DNA of 64,000 nt from Fundicoccus culcitae (lineage in GTDB: Bacteria > Bacillota > Bacilli > Lactobacillales > Aerococcaceae): assembly GCF_024661895.1 (NCBI RefSeq), contig NZ_CP102453.1, positions 2,666,001-2,730,000 on the forward strand. The letters run 5' to 3'. The notes beneath the pieces were generated by a model that saw only the letters and a list, made by a program, of their open reading frames with translations, searched no databases and was not told where the DNA came from. The position numbers and the translations under genes were made by a program. Positions 35,759 to 44,789 of the stretch are shown here, in pieces; within the stretch, counting starts at the first letter, position 1; each line of letters starts with the position of its first letter.

Positions 35759-36385
35759 TTATGATTTTGCGATGTTTTGGTAGCTTTGGATAAAAAGGGG
35801 TTTGAATTGTGATTCGTCGGCTAAAATGTCACGGATTTCTTTGATTTGTTGAGTGTTTTTGTCTGTGTTCAGCCAAAAGTGCATGTAAGAATTTGCGCCG
35901 TATTTTTCAATCATGTGGCTGTATACGGCCTTGTAATTTTCTTCCATGGTAGCATGGGGTGCGTAGCTCAATTGAAATTGAATGCAGCGTTCCAAGACGC
36001 GGTCGAATTGGATGTCGCGGTCTGCTTCGGCGATAATTTTGCCATAAATCGACCGCGGCGGCTCCTGCCTTGAAGCGCGATGATCCTCCGCCGCCTCACC
36101 CATCACTTGAATTTGCTCCTCTGTAAAAAACCCCTTTAAATAAATATCCCCTTCAATCAACTGGCGTGATGCGGCTTCATGCCCCTGTCGCCCTTGTTGC
36201 AATCCAATATCGTGATAAACCGCAATGGTGTATACCATATCAAGGTCAACCTCATAATCTGCCGCTATTTCTAAGCTATTCTCAATAATTTGATAAACAT
36301 GGTCTGGTTGATGCGCCCCATCAAAGTTTTTGTATTGGGGAATAATTTCATTTTCAAAATAATTCTGTAAGTCCGGATGAATCAT
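35759..36385 (-). CDS. HD-domain phosphohydrolase
   Basis: 208 residues with the HD metal-binding pattern: His near residue 29 (GAHQPDHVYQI), His58-Asp59 in AVYHDIGLQ, and a distal Asp in IIAEADRDIQFDRV. Such proteins hydrolyse phosphodiesters or nucleotides, but this subfamily has no defined substrate. GAGGTG precedes the ATG by five bases. A copy of the AATAAATATC motif lies inside the gene (36139-36148). Transcribed convergently with the DUF4386 gene. Confidence 0.8.
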   Translation of the reverse strand: MIHPDLQNYFENEIIPQYKNFDGAHQPDHVYQIIENSLEIAADYEVDLDMVYTIAVYHDIGLQQGRQGHEAASRQLIEGDIYLKGFFTEEQIQVMGEAAEDHRASRQEPPRSIYGKIIAEADRDIQFDRVLERCIQFQLSYAPHATMEENYKAVYSHMIEKYGANSYMHFWLNTDKNTQQIKEIRDILADESQFKPLFIQSYQNIAKS

Positions 36386-36447
36386 CGCTGCACCTCTTAT
36401 TTTAATTAATTTCGATGGAAAGTGAAGGAAAGGTAGTTTACATGTCG

Positions 36448-36484
36448 TAAGTGGAATATTCTAGTTGAGTTAGTTCCACTTAAT
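36448..36484. repeat. GTGGAA...TTCCAC palindromic repeat, copy 1
   Basis: AAGTGGAATATTC, a short core, and TTAGTTCCACTTA form a hairpin. Related copies are at 39069-39102 and 52065-52099, and an inverted half with its flank GACATGTAA at 39217-39240. Confidence 0.6.
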
Positions 36485-36714
36485 GTAAGCGGGAAGTGGA
36501 TGAGCCTTTATTTGCGATGCATCGACGCGATAAAAGACTGATTCTCTATAATGCATCATCTTAGTTTGCTATTTTTTCAGAAAACTCTAGTTAAAAAGAT
36601 TATTCTGGCCACTGCTAACGGAGCAATGACTCGAAGAAACATTTGCCTAATAAATAGGGTGAATTTCCTCCATAGGTGGGTTTGTAGGCTGACGGTCATT
36701 TACTTTCCACTTCC
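36485..36714. repeat. 230-bp dispersed element with terminal inverted repeats
   Basis: Starts with GTAAGCGGGAAGTGG (36485-36499) and ends with the inverted form TTACTTTCCACTTCC (36700-36714). The interior has no array; it aligns over most of its length with the reverse complement of 59752-59983 (shared blocks GATAAAAGACTGATTCTC, ATTTTTTCA, CACTGCTAAC, TTTGCCTAATAA). It contains no ORF of note. Confidence 0.65.
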
Positions 36715-36730
36715 ATAAGTATAGCATAAG

Positions 36731-36745
36731 GCAGTGGTATTTATT
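36731..36745 (-). repeat. Dispersed 15-mer, inverted (GCAGTGGTATTTATT)
   Basis: Variant copy about 70 bases upstream of the M20 peptidase start, reading AATAAATACCACTGC on the minus strand. Confidence 0.45.
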
Positions 36746-36815
36746 AGATGGTTTTGTTTTAGGATTTTGAATTGTGCGTGTATACTAGAGGTAGAAAATA
36801 AACATAGGAGGCGGA

Positions 36816-37958
36816 ATGATGGAACGTGAAGAGAAGATTGCGGTCTTGCAAGATGTGATGCGGATGAAGTCGGTGAATGATCACGAGACTGAGGTGGCGA
36901 CTTACTTGAAGGATTTGCTAGCGGAACATGGGATTGATTCGGAGCTGGTGCATTATGAAGGTGACCGGAGTAATTTGGTGGCTGAGTTGCATGGGGCTGA
37001 AGCGGGGAAAGTCTTGGGTATTAGTGGGCATTTGGATGTGGTGGCTGCTGGGGACGAATCGGAATGGATTCATCCGCCGTTTGATGCGGTGATTGAAGAT
37101 GGCAAACTTTATGGTCGTGGATCAACGGACATGAAAGCAGGGACGGTTGGTTTGGTCATCGCCATGATTGAGTTGAAAGAATCTGGTCGTCCATTTAAAG
37201 GGACAATCAAATTGTTGGCGACTTTTGGTGAAGAAATCGGCACGCTAGGAAGCAAGCAATTAACTTCTTTGGGTTATGCGGATGATTTAGATGGTTTGTT
37301 GATTGCTGAACCGAGTGGACCCAATGAATTGGTTTCGGCGCATAAAGGCTCCATCAGCTATAAAGTGGTTTCGAAAGGTAAGTCTTCGCATAGTTCGATG
37401 CCTGGTGAGGGGATTAATGCCATTAACCAGCTGAACGCATTTATTACACGCGCGAATGCGTCCATGCAAGAAGTGGCAGATGAATATGAAAGTGAAAAAT
37501 TAGGTCGGACGACGCAAGCGATTACGTTGATTAGTGGGGGAACGCAGATTAATAGCATTCCTGAGCGTGCAGAACTTGAAGGCAATATTCGTTCGATCGC
37601 GGAATATGATAACGATAAAATTCAAGCGAGATTAACAGCGATTATTGATGAAATTAATCAAGAAATCGACGGCAGTCTTGAGCTGACTTTCACACAAAAT
37701 AATTTTCCGGTGGATAAACCGAGTGATAATGATTTAATTTTGGCTGCACAAAAAGTGGTTGGTGATTTGCCTGTGGTGGGAATTTCGCCAACAACGGATG
37801 GAGCCCAGTTTACGCAAGCGGACAATCATTTTGACTTCTTAATTTTTGGTCCTGGCGAACCTAGCCTGCCCCATCAATTAAATGAATTTGTCAAAGTAGA
37901 GGAGTACCTGTCATTTATTGACATTTTCCAAGATATTTTCGTGACTTATTTAGCATAA
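36816..37958 (+). CDS. M20 peptidase, ArgE/DapE family
   Basis: 380 residues, two-domain zinc amidohydrolase. Metal-binding and catalytic motifs: GISGHLDVVAAG, YGRGSTDMKAG and TFGEEIGTLGS with the catalytic glutamate pair; the lid domain starts at SAHKGSISYKVVSKGKSSHSS; the last ligand is near LPHQLNEF. Members include acetylornithine deacetylase and succinyl-diaminopimelate desuccinylase; the sequence alone does not decide. A diaminopimelate dehydrogenase occurs elsewhere in this window, so a lysine/wall role is possible. TAGGAGGC precedes two adjacent ATG codons (36816, 36819); a TATACT lies at 36781-36786. Confidence 0.85.
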   Translation: MMEREEKIAVLQDVMRMKSVNDHETEVATYLKDLLAEHGIDSELVHYEGDRSNLVAELHGAEAGKVLGISGHLDVVAAGDESEWIHPPFDAVIEDGKLYGRGSTDMKAGTVGLVIAMIELKESGRPFKGTIKLLATFGEEIGTLGSKQLTSLGYADDLDGLLIAEPSGPNELVSAHKGSISYKVVSKGKSSHSSMPGEGINAINQLNAFITRANASMQEVADEYESEKLGRTTQAITLISGGTQINSIPERAELEGNIRSIAEYDNDKIQARLTAIIDEINQEIDGSLELTFTQNNFPVDKPSDNDLILAAQKVVGDLPVVGISPTTDGAQFTQADNHFDFLIFGPGEPSLPHQLNEFVKVEEYLSFIDIFQDIFVTYLA

Positions 37959-37989
37959 TCAATGACATGTTTAGGAGTGCAAGTGTAGT

Positions 37990-38853
37990 ATGAATATTGA
38001 AGGTTTTGCTTCATTGAGCCCAAATCAAATGGAAGCAATTACGGCGTTAGAGCGTCTGGTTCACCAACATGACGGGAGTTATCGCAATATTTATTTAGAA
38101 AATCGGTTTAATTTTGACCCTGCTATGCCGGCATTTTGGCTAGCTACTGAAAATCAACAGCTGGTTGGCTTTCTTGCGATATACGCTGACACGCAGGAAG
38201 ATGCCGAATTTTCGGTCATCGTCCATCCGGCGTATCGGCGCCAAAAAATCGCTAGCCAGTTGGTGGCGGCCGCTAAAAACATTGTGCGGCAATACCAAAT
38301 CAAGCAAGTCATTTACGTCGCCGAATTGAGCTTCATCCAACAATCCCCCTCATGGCAAGAAAAATTCCGTTGGAATCCCAGTGAAACAGAACTAATCATG
38401 CAAACTCCTCAACTAAATATCCCTGCGTCTCGCGCTGTGAGTGCTTATAAACTGCGCCAAGTGGCGCAAGCCGATGGTCCTGCTATTGCTCGGATACAAA
38501 GGGAGACGTTTGGTGCTAGTGAGGATGAAACCAAGCGCGACCTTGCGGCAGCTTTTGAAGATGAGTCACACCGCTTGTATGTTTTTATCGATGAGGCAGG
38601 TCAGGTTGTTGGGTCGACTTCGGTCAATTTAACACCAGACCATTACTACTTTTTCGGTTTAGCTGTCGGGTTGGATTATCAGAATCAAGGGGTAGCGTCG
38701 GCTTGTATTCCATTACTAATGCAGGAACTTTGGCAAGAAAAGCCTTTGCCCTTTCGCTTAGCCGTTAATAAGGATAACGGGGCAGCCCGTCATGTTTATG
38801 GAAAGTGTGGGTTTGAAGAAATAACCGAAGTAGTGTATCTGAGTGAGAAATAA
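37990..38853 (+). CDS. Tandem GNAT-domain acetyltransferase
   Basis: 287 residues made of two GNAT folds. The first has FSVIVHPAYRRQKIASQLVAAA, a proper acetyl-CoA pyrophosphate loop; the second, from about residue 150, has FFGLAVGLDYQNQGVASACIPLL and the DNGAARHVYGKCGFEE ending. Double-GNAT proteins acylate small molecules or peptides; the substrate is unknown. It starts 31 bases after the M20 gene and may be co-transcribed with it. A copy of the dispersed 15-mer (38412-38426) lies in the inter-domain segment. Confidence 0.85.
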   Translation: MNIEGFASLSPNQMEAITALERLVHQHDGSYRNIYLENRFNFDPAMPAFWLATENQQLVGFLAIYADTQEDAEFSVIVHPAYRRQKIASQLVAAAKNIVRQYQIKQVIYVAELSFIQQSPSWQEKFRWNPSETELIMQTPQLNIPASRAVSAYKLRQVAQADGPAIARIQRETFGASEDETKRDLAAAFEDESHRLYVFIDEAGQVVGSTSVNLTPDHYYFFGLAVGLDYQNQGVASACIPLLMQELWQEKPLPFRLAVNKDNGAARHVYGKCGFEEITEVVYLSEK

Positions 38854-39310
38854 GTGTGGTTTATTTGAGGTATCGAAGGATTAGGGCTTATATTGGACCA
38901 TTTACTGGCGTATAGGTCGGGCAGCTGTGCCGGGAAATTGAATTTGGTGGCACGGTGACACCCAAATCGCTGCCGTCTTGCGTTATTATACTGATTTACT
39001 GCTTATAGGTCAGCTGAGTTTTGTCGCTCGGCTGGCTTTTTTGGTGTTTTGATGTTTTTTGATGGTGAAAGTGGAATATTCCAGATGAGTTTGTTCCACT
39101 TAGTTGGTTAAGTGGACTGACCGCGCGACAAGATTGCCAGAATTTGTCTCGCGCTATAAGACCGCGCGACAAGATTATCTGAAAATGTCTCGCGCTATTG
39201 ATTCTTAAATGCTCATATATATTCCACTTACGACATGTAACCACCTATTAAGCTCATTGCTACAAAGCAATGCCATCCATATCCAATCCAATCCAACCTA
39301 ACCCAACAAA
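38854..39310. repeat. Gene-less stretch: structured segment and GCGCGACA hairpin pair
   Basis: 38918-38975 has nested complementary blocks (GGCAGC with GCTGCC, GTGCC with GGCAC) and may fold strongly. 39069-39102 is a GTGGAA...TTCCAC palindrome. 39121-39197 holds two units of ACCGCGCGACAAGATT...TGTCTCGCGCTAT, each a hairpin. 39217-39240 repeats, inverted, the outer part of the palindrome at 36435-36460. No gene is visible. Confidence 0.55.
39009..39042 (+). terminator. Terminator after the GNAT gene
   Basis: GTCAGCTGAG (39009-39018) pairs with CTCGGCTGGC (39027-39036), allowing two wobble pairs, followed by TTTTTT. Confidence 0.75.
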
Positions 39311-39345
39311 GGCTGTAGCACATTCAAAATGCTACAGCCTCTTCT
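39310..39345 (-). terminator. Terminator of the ABC-F gene
   Basis: GGCTGTAGCA (39311-39320) and TGCTACAGCC (39330-39339) form a perfect 10-bp stem just beyond the stop of the minus-strand gene, followed on that strand by TTTGTTGG. Confidence 0.75.
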
Positions 39346-39362
39346 TTATCACACTTATTTTC

Positions 39363-41336
39363 TTATCCCTTCAACTCAGGATGTTCTTCTAAAAAAGCTT
39401 CTAACTCTAAACTAGCGGTTTCCCATTGTTCCAATGTTTCTTCTTGCTGGCGTACTAGCTCGTTTAATTCAAGGGTTAAATCATGCAGTCGAGCTTGATC
39501 GTTTTCTTGAGAAGCAGTGGCCATTGACTCATGGAGCGATTCAATTTTTGCTTCAAGCGCGTCGTTTAATTGAAGTGACTGATCAACAGTGATATTTAGT
39601 TTACGTAGTTCGCGTTTTAAGATCTTGCTTTGTTCGTAAGATTGAGCGGTGGTTGGCTTGGTGTTTGAAACATTCACGGGAGACGTTTCGGCGTTTTTCA
39701 GGGCTTCAATGGCGGCGAGCTCCGCTTTTTTGGCGATGTAATAATCGTAATCCCCGAGATACAACGTCGAGCCGTCAGCGGAAATTTCCAAAATTTTGGT
39801 TGCGATGCGGTTGATGAAATAACGGTCGTGTGAAACAAACAAAAGGGTGCCATTATATTCAATCATCGCTTCCTCAAGAATTTCCTTGCTGTCGATGTCT
39901 AAGTGGTTGGTTGGCTCGTCGAGTAACAAGGTGTTGTCATGTTCGGTGGCCAACAAGGCTAAAGACAGACGGGCTTTTTCTCCACCACTCAGCATCGAGA
40001 CTTTCTTTTCAACGGTCTCGCCCGTGAATAAGAAACTCCCTAAAATACTACGGATTTTCCATTCATCAGTGTTGTCATGGGCTTGCCATAAGGTTTCAAG
40101 CACAGTCAACTCAGGATCCAAGGTATTCACATTTTGCTCATAATAACCAATGGAAACGCCAGTTCCCAATTGAAAGGATCCCGCTAAAGGTTCAAGCACT
40201 CCAATGAGCGTTTTCAAAAAGGTTGTTTTCCCAACCCCATTAGGACCAACGATAGCAATCGCATCGTGGCGACGTAAATCCATATTAAGGTTGGACGCAA
40301 TCAAGTTGTCTGGCGCGTAGCCAATCGCTAAATCGTTGGCTTCGATGACACGCTCGCCGCTGTTATTTTCAGCAATAAATTGGATACGCGGTGCGCGTGC
40401 ATCTTGTTGCGGTTTTTCAATGCGTTCCATTTTTTCAAGTTGTTTGCGGCGGCTTTGAGCCCGTTTGGTGGTCGAAGCACGCACGAGATTACGGGCAACG
40501 AAATCTTCTAATTTACTAATTTGCGCTTGTTGCTGGGTATATTGTTTCATTTCTTGTTCCATGCGATTGGCTTTTTCTTCAATATAATACGAATAATTCC
40601 CCTTATAGGTATGCAAGGTATTTAGTCGGAGTTCAAGGACTTGATTGGCCACTTTATCTAAAAAATAACGATCATGTGAGACAATGAGTAAAGCCCCGCG
40701 ATAACTCAGTAAATACTGTTCTAACCAAGCTAACATATCCATATCCAAATGGTTGGTCGGCTCATCTAAAATGAGCAAATCGTACTTCATTAAGAGAAGC
40801 TGCGATAAAGCTAAACGTGTTTTTTGCCCGCCTGACAAGGATTGGACCGGGGTATCGTAATCTTCTTCATAAAAGCGGAATCCATGCAAAACCGTCCGGA
40901 TTTCTGATTCAATCGCATAAGCATTTTCTTCTTCCAATTGAACCAATAGACGATCATAAGTGTTCAAAGCATCTTGATAGGCCTCACTGCTTGGGTCATC
41001 GGATAAGGCAGCTAGTTCTTCCGCCACCACCGCCGCTTGATCACGCATGGTGAGGGTATCACGGAAAACATAAAGCATCTCTTCCCAAATCGTCCGAGTC
41101 GAATCAATCGCCACATGTTGTTCCAAATAGCCAATCCTAACATCGCGCGCTTTTGAAATCGTCCCACTGGATAAAGGTTCAGTTCCCATTATTTGTTTAA
41201 TTAAGGTTGATTTACCCGCACCATTCCGCCCAACTAGGGCAATGCGGTCATTGGTTTGGATACTAAAAGACACATCTTCATAAAGAACCGTGTCAGCAAA
41301 TCGTCTAGCAACCTGATTGGCTTGTAATACAATCAT
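39363..41336 (-). CDS. ABC-F family ATPase (YdiF-like)
   Basis: 657 residues with two ABC domains and no membrane segment. Walker A motifs are GRNGAGKST and GPNGVGKTT, signatures LSGGQKTRLALSQLL and LSGGEKARLSLALLA, Walker B LLILDEPTNHLD and LLLDEPTNHLD. The linker between them (about residues 240-320) is the charged tRNA-interacting motif, and a coiled-coil C-terminal extension (about 570-657) is typical of the YdiF/Uup-like branch. Such proteins act on stalled ribosomes or in ribosome assembly. It is divergent from rex, the same pairing as ydiF-rex in Bacillus. GGAGAA precedes the start. Confidence 0.9.
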   Translation of the reverse strand: MIVLQANQVARRFADTVLYEDVSFSIQTNDRIALVGRNGAGKSTLIKQIMGTEPLSSGTISKARDVRIGYLEQHVAIDSTRTIWEEMLYVFRDTLTMRDQAAVVAEELAALSDDPSSEAYQDALNTYDRLLVQLEEENAYAIESEIRTVLHGFRFYEEDYDTPVQSLSGGQKTRLALSQLLLMKYDLLILDEPTNHLDMDMLAWLEQYLLSYRGALLIVSHDRYFLDKVANQVLELRLNTLHTYKGNYSYYIEEKANRMEQEMKQYTQQQAQISKLEDFVARNLVRASTTKRAQSRRKQLEKMERIEKPQQDARAPRIQFIAENNSGERVIEANDLAIGYAPDNLIASNLNMDLRRHDAIAIVGPNGVGKTTFLKTLIGVLEPLAGSFQLGTGVSIGYYEQNVNTLDPELTVLETLWQAHDNTDEWKIRSILGSFLFTGETVEKKVSMLSGGEKARLSLALLATEHDNTLLLDEPTNHLDIDSKEILEEAMIEYNGTLLFVSHDRYFINRIATKILEISADGSTLYLGDYDYYIAKKAELAAIEALKNAETSPVNVSNTKPTTAQSYEQSKILKRELRKLNITVDQSLQLNDALEAKIESLHESMATASQENDQARLHDLTLELNELVRQQEETLEQWETASLELEAFLEEHPELKG

Positions 41337-41383
41337 TATAATTCTCCTTCGTTATCTAGCTAACATTGATTATACCAAAACAG

Positions 41384-41518
41384 TACATAAATAGTAGCAC
41401 AAAACTGTACTAAAAAAGATTGTTAAATAATTAGTTAACTTTAGTACCATAAAATCAAATACGATGTTATACTATTAACAAATAGATTTGATTCAGTTTA
41501 CTAAATCAAAAACTGAAT
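41384..41518. promoter_or_regulatory. rex/ABC-F divergent control region
   Basis: Contains AGTACA...TGTACT arms (about 41385-41411), a TTATACTAT (about 41467-41475) suited as a -10 for rex, and a 9-bp inverted repeat ATTCAGTTT (41491-41499) and AAACTGAAT (41510-41518). TTGTGAA at about 41517-41523 is a Rex half-site, but its partner is absent, so autoregulation by Rex is not shown. Confidence 0.4.
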
Positions 41519-41537
41519 TGTGAAAGTGGGTTGAAGA

Positions 41538-42203
41538 ATGAACAAAGAAATACCAAAAGCAACAGCCCGAAGGTTACCAATTTACCATCGTTATTTACGT
41601 TTCTTGCAAAATGCAGGAAAAAAACGTGTCTCTTCTACTGAACTTGCTGATGCCGTTAAAGTAGACAGTGCGACCATCAGACGTGATTTCTCATACTTTG
41701 GTGCTTTAGGTAAACGAGGATATGGCTATGATGTCGATTATTTGTTAGAATTTTTTGGGAAAACACTCAATCAAGATCGCTTGACTAACGTTGCGCTCGT
41801 TGGGGTTGGGAGTTTAGGTAATGCACTGATCAACTATAATTTCAGAAAAAATCACAATGTCCGTATCGGAGCTGCTTTCGATATCAATCCTGAAGTCATC
41901 GGAACCATTCGTTCCGGCGTGCCAATCTACTCCATGGATGATCTTGAAGAAATGATTGAACAACAACAAATTGAAGTAGTTATTTTATCAGTTCCGCAAG
42001 AAGCCGCCAGCTCTGTCGTTGATCGCCTTGTTAAATCAGGCATCCGTGGCATCTTGAACTTTACGCCACTACGCTTTGATGTCCCTAAATCGGTTCGCGT
42101 GCAAAACGTCGACCTAACCAATGAATTATTGACACTAATCTACTTTATTGACAGCAATATGGATGATGCCGATGATGATTCGGCATATTTCGAACAAAAC
42201 TAA
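41538..42203 (+). CDS. rex: Redox-sensing transcriptional repressor Rex
   Basis: 221 residues. The N-terminal winged helix (about 1-80) includes [23 protein letters not shown], the DNA-recognition helix; the Rossmann domain has [17 protein letters not shown], which binds NADH/NAD+, and FDINPEVIG. The C-terminal swapped helix is [11 protein letters not shown]. Rex represses fermentation and anaerobic genes when NADH is low. No complete Rex operator was seen in the window, including upstream of nrdDG. Confidence 0.96.
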   Translation: MNKEIPKATARRLPIYHRYLRFLQNAGKKRVSSTELADAVKVDSATIRRDFSYFGALGKRGYGYDVDYLLEFFGKTLNQDRLTNVALVGVGSLGNALINYNFRKNHNVRIGAAFDINPEVIGTIRSGVPIYSMDDLEEMIEQQQIEVVILSVPQEAASSVVDRLVKSGIRGILNFTPLRFDVPKSVRVQNVDLTNELLTLIYFIDSNMDDADDDSAYFEQN

Positions 42204-42207
42204 CCTT

Positions 42208-42232
42208 TAGCACCCCCTGTGGTGCTTTTTTT
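42208..42232 (+). terminator. Terminator of rex
   Basis: AGCACC and GGTGCT form a compact stem around CCCTGT, followed by seven T residues. Confidence 0.85.
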
Positions 42233-42233
42233 G

Positions 42234-42248
42234 AATAAATATCGCTGC
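42234..42248 (+). repeat. Dispersed 15-mer AATAAATATCGCTGC
   Basis: Lies directly after the rex terminator T tract and nine bases before the AAAGGAG of the amidohydrolase gene. Confidence 0.6.
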
Positions 42249-42271
42249 TATAAACCCAAAGGAGTTGCTTT

Positions 42272-43462
42272 ATGACAACAATCAACGAAACCGAATTGAA
42301 CCAAGCCATTCAAGCTAAAACTGAATCGTTGCTAGCTGAGTTTGAGGCTTTAAGTCAGTACATATATGCTAACCCAGAATTAGGCTTAGCCGAATTTAAA
42401 TCATCCCAAGCCCATGTTGATCTCCTAGAAAAACACGGCTTCAGCATTGAAAAACCTTACTTAGGTTTTGAAACAGCCTTTCGTGCCACCTACGCTAGCT
42501 CAAAACCCGGCCCAACGATTGCTTTGTTATCTGAATATGATGCTTTGCCAGGTATTGGACATGGTTGCGGACATAATTTACTAGGAGCAACCGACACAGG
42601 CGCAGGCATTGTACTGCGATATTTTGTCGATACCTATGGTGGGACGGTTGTTGTCCTAGGAACGCCAGCCGAAGAAACCAACGGTGTGAAAGTAGATATG
42701 GCAGCCGCAGGCACCTTTGATGATATTGATATTGCCCTATGCACCCACCCATCCGATAATTATTACGAAAGCGGCCGTTCCATGGCCATGGAAGCCATCG
42801 AATTTCGTTTTCACGGCAAAACTGCGCATGCAGCGTCCAATCCGTTTGATGGGGTAAATGCTTTAGACGGGGTCCTACAGTTATTTACGGGGGTTAGTTT
42901 AATGCGCCAACAAATGCACCCAACGGCCCGTGTCCACGGCATCATTTCAGACGGAGGCAAAGCTGCGAACATCATTCCCGATTATGCTGCCGCCCAATTT
43001 TATATCCGTGCCCAAGATAAACCCTATTTAGCCTACCTCCACGATCGGATTATCGTCATCGCCGAAGCAGCCGCCCAAGCCAGCGGTACCCAAATGGAGT
43101 GGTTCCATTACGAAAAAACCTATCTTAATTTACAAACCAACCCCATCCTCTCAAATAAATATAACCAAAACATGGCTGCGTTCGGCATTGAGATGCAACC
43201 GGCCAACGAGGATTTCGGTTCTTTAGATATGGGGGATGTCAGCCAAGTCGTTCCCGCCATCAACCCTTACTACGGTATCACAGGCGGTAAAGCCGTCGGC
43301 GGTCATACGGTCGAGTTTCGCGAATGGACGCTAACCCCCGAAGGAGTAGACGGCATGCGCAAAACCATCAACGCCCTAGTAAAGACCTCTCTAGATGTGA
43401 TTACCCAACCCGATTTGTTAGCCGAAATCAAAGCCAGCTTCGCAGCGCAAGTAAAAGGGTAA
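42272..43462 (+). CDS. M20 (M20D) family amidohydrolase
   Basis: 396 residues. Motifs include IYANPELGLAEFKSS, LLSEYDALPGIGHGCGHNLLG with metal ligands, and GTPAEETNGVKVDMAAAG with the catalytic glutamate; the dimerisation domain follows FRFHGKTAHAASNPFDG. This pattern matches AbgB/amidohydrolase-type enzymes that release amino acids from acylated or aminobenzoyl conjugates. It is a different branch from the ArgE/DapE-like gene at 36.8 kb. AAAGGAG precedes the ATG. Its last third is unusually rich in C compared with neighbouring genes. Confidence 0.85.
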   Translation: MTTINETELNQAIQAKTESLLAEFEALSQYIYANPELGLAEFKSSQAHVDLLEKHGFSIEKPYLGFETAFRATYASSKPGPTIALLSEYDALPGIGHGCGHNLLGATDTGAGIVLRYFVDTYGGTVVVLGTPAEETNGVKVDMAAAGTFDDIDIALCTHPSDNYYESGRSMAMEAIEFRFHGKTAHAASNPFDGVNALDGVLQLFTGVSLMRQQMHPTARVHGIISDGGKAANIIPDYAAAQFYIRAQDKPYLAYLHDRIIVIAEAAAQASGTQMEWFHYEKTYLNLQTNPILSNKYNQNMAAFGIEMQPANEDFGSLDMGDVSQVVPAINPYYGITGGKAVGGHTVEFREWTLTPEGVDGMRKTINALVKTSLDVITQPDLLAEIKASFAAQVKG

Positions 43463-43519
43463 ATTAAGTTTGTGAAGCCCTACCTACAATTAAATATAAC
43501 ATATCAAAAAAGCTGCTTC

Positions 43520-43562
43520 ACGCAACCTCTCTCAAGATTTATTGAGCGAGGTTGCGTTTTTA
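43520..43562 (+). terminator. Terminator of the M20D amidohydrolase
   Basis: ACGCAACCTC (43520-43529) with GAGGTTGCGT and an inner CTCAA/TTGAG pair form a long stem, followed by TTTT. Confidence 0.85.
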
Positions 43563-43699
43563 TGTCATGCTTTTACAAAATGAGGCTTTTCGCAAGAAGA
43601 TAACTGCTTTTTGCCATTAAATCAAACAATGAGTTTGCGCAAAGTAAATGGGAAGTGTAGAAACGGGTTGATTGCGGATACAGTATCCCGTTAGACAAA

Positions 43700-44014
43700 G
43701 TAAGTGGGAAGTGAATAACCGTCATTTCTCACTTACGTGGGCGCACACATATTGGAGCATTTGTTGTGAGCGTGATGTGGAGCGCACACATATTGGAGCA
43801 TTTGTTGTGAGCGTGATGTGGAGCGCACACATATTCGGGCAGTTGTTGTGTGCGCGAGCTCAGGCGCACGCAAGAAATGTCGCTTGTTGTGTGCGTGAAC
43901 CTAAGCGGGAAATGTGTGATCATTAAATAAACGACAAATTAGGCTATTCGGTCATGAAATTAGGTATTTGGTGACCGATTAGCTTTATTTAAAGTTCGCT
44001 CACTTCCAGCTTAC
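43700..44014. repeat. TIR-bounded element with GCGCACACA array, second copy
   Basis: GTAAGTGGGAAGTGA (43700-43714) and TCACTTCCAGCTTAC (44000-44014) enclose three GCGCACACA...TGTTGTGAGCG units, the GCGCACGC hairpin and the CGGTCATGAAATTAGG hairpin. It is the same element as 16676-17073, with three instead of five array units. A partial terminal motif GTAAATGGGAAGTGT lies just upstream at 43644. Confidence 0.75.
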
Positions 44015-44460
44015 CTCCCAACCGCCAGAGAGAAGTCTGAGAGGCGGATTGGCTCTCCCAACCGCCAGAGAGAAGTCTGAGAGGCGGATGGGAGAAAAAA
44101 AGGCGACTTGTTAATTTGACGGTCTTTCACTTCCCACTTACGTTTATTGTCATGAGGAAAAATCTGAGTGACAATGGGACGGTCCGTCACTTCCCACTTA
44201 CAGACAAAATATTCTTAATTTGGTGGTGAAGCCTAAGCGTTTCCTCGCCGGCAATTAAAATAGGTGGCGAAGCTCCTGCCAAACGGCGACTCATTTGATG
44301 ACCGATTAGCTTTACTTGACGTCCGATCACTTCCTGCTTATCGGATGGCGAGTCCCAACCGCCAGAGAGCGATATGAGAGGCGGATGGCGAGTCCCAACC
44401 GCCAGAGAACGACACGAGAGGCGGATGGTAAGTCTCAACCGTTGGGAAACGTATATATAG
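44015..44460. repeat. Mosaic of GGCGG hairpins and terminal-repeat motifs
   Basis: Two GGCGG hairpin units (44016-44090), then the 52-bp tail shared with 430-481, terminal motifs at 44127-44141, 44187-44201 and 44327-44341, the right end of a CGGTCA-type element, and two to three further GGCGG units (44341-44440). The arrangement looks like several elements inserted next to or into one another. 44460-44690 holds one AACTTCT hairpin (44587-44625) and AT-rich sequence. Confidence 0.6.
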
Positions 44461-44695
44461 AAATCATAAAACGTTATATACGATCAGTAACGAGTAAGAC
44501 CAATGGGTGATATTAGTATAGTGTGAAGTGGCAGACACTTGTAAAAACTTGCACCACTTTAAATCTAGTTAGTTTTATGATGAACACTTTAACTTCTACC
44601 CCCTTAGAAGTTAAAGCATCATCCAACCACCTATATTTATAAAAGGACTTTCATAAATCTTTATAAAAAATAAAACATTTTTTTTGCAGAAAGAC

Positions 44696-44724
44696 TTGCT
44701 TTTTATGGCTAAATGGCTTATGAT
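44696..44724 (+). promoter_or_regulatory. Promoter of groESL
   Basis: TTGCTT (44696-44701), 17-bp spacer and TATGAT (44719-44724), with CIRCE starting eleven bases downstream of the -10. Confidence 0.7.
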
Positions 44725-44734
44725 TATAAATGTG

Positions 44735-44761
44735 TTAGCACTCTAATAGTTTAAGTGCTAA
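44735..44761 (+). promoter_or_regulatory. CIRCE element (HrcA operator)
   Basis: TTAGCACTC, nine bases, AAGTGCTAA: 17 of 18 arm bases match the CIRCE consensus. It covers the probable transcription start of groESL, so the operon should be repressed by HrcA and induced by heat or misfolding. hrcA is not in the window. Confidence 0.95.
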
Positions 44762-44789
44762 TTTCTAAAATAATCGGAGGGATTTAAAA

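Noticed and set aside
41517-41523. Rex operator upstream of rex
   Set aside because: Only one TTGTGAA half is present; the inverted half TTCACAA is missing.
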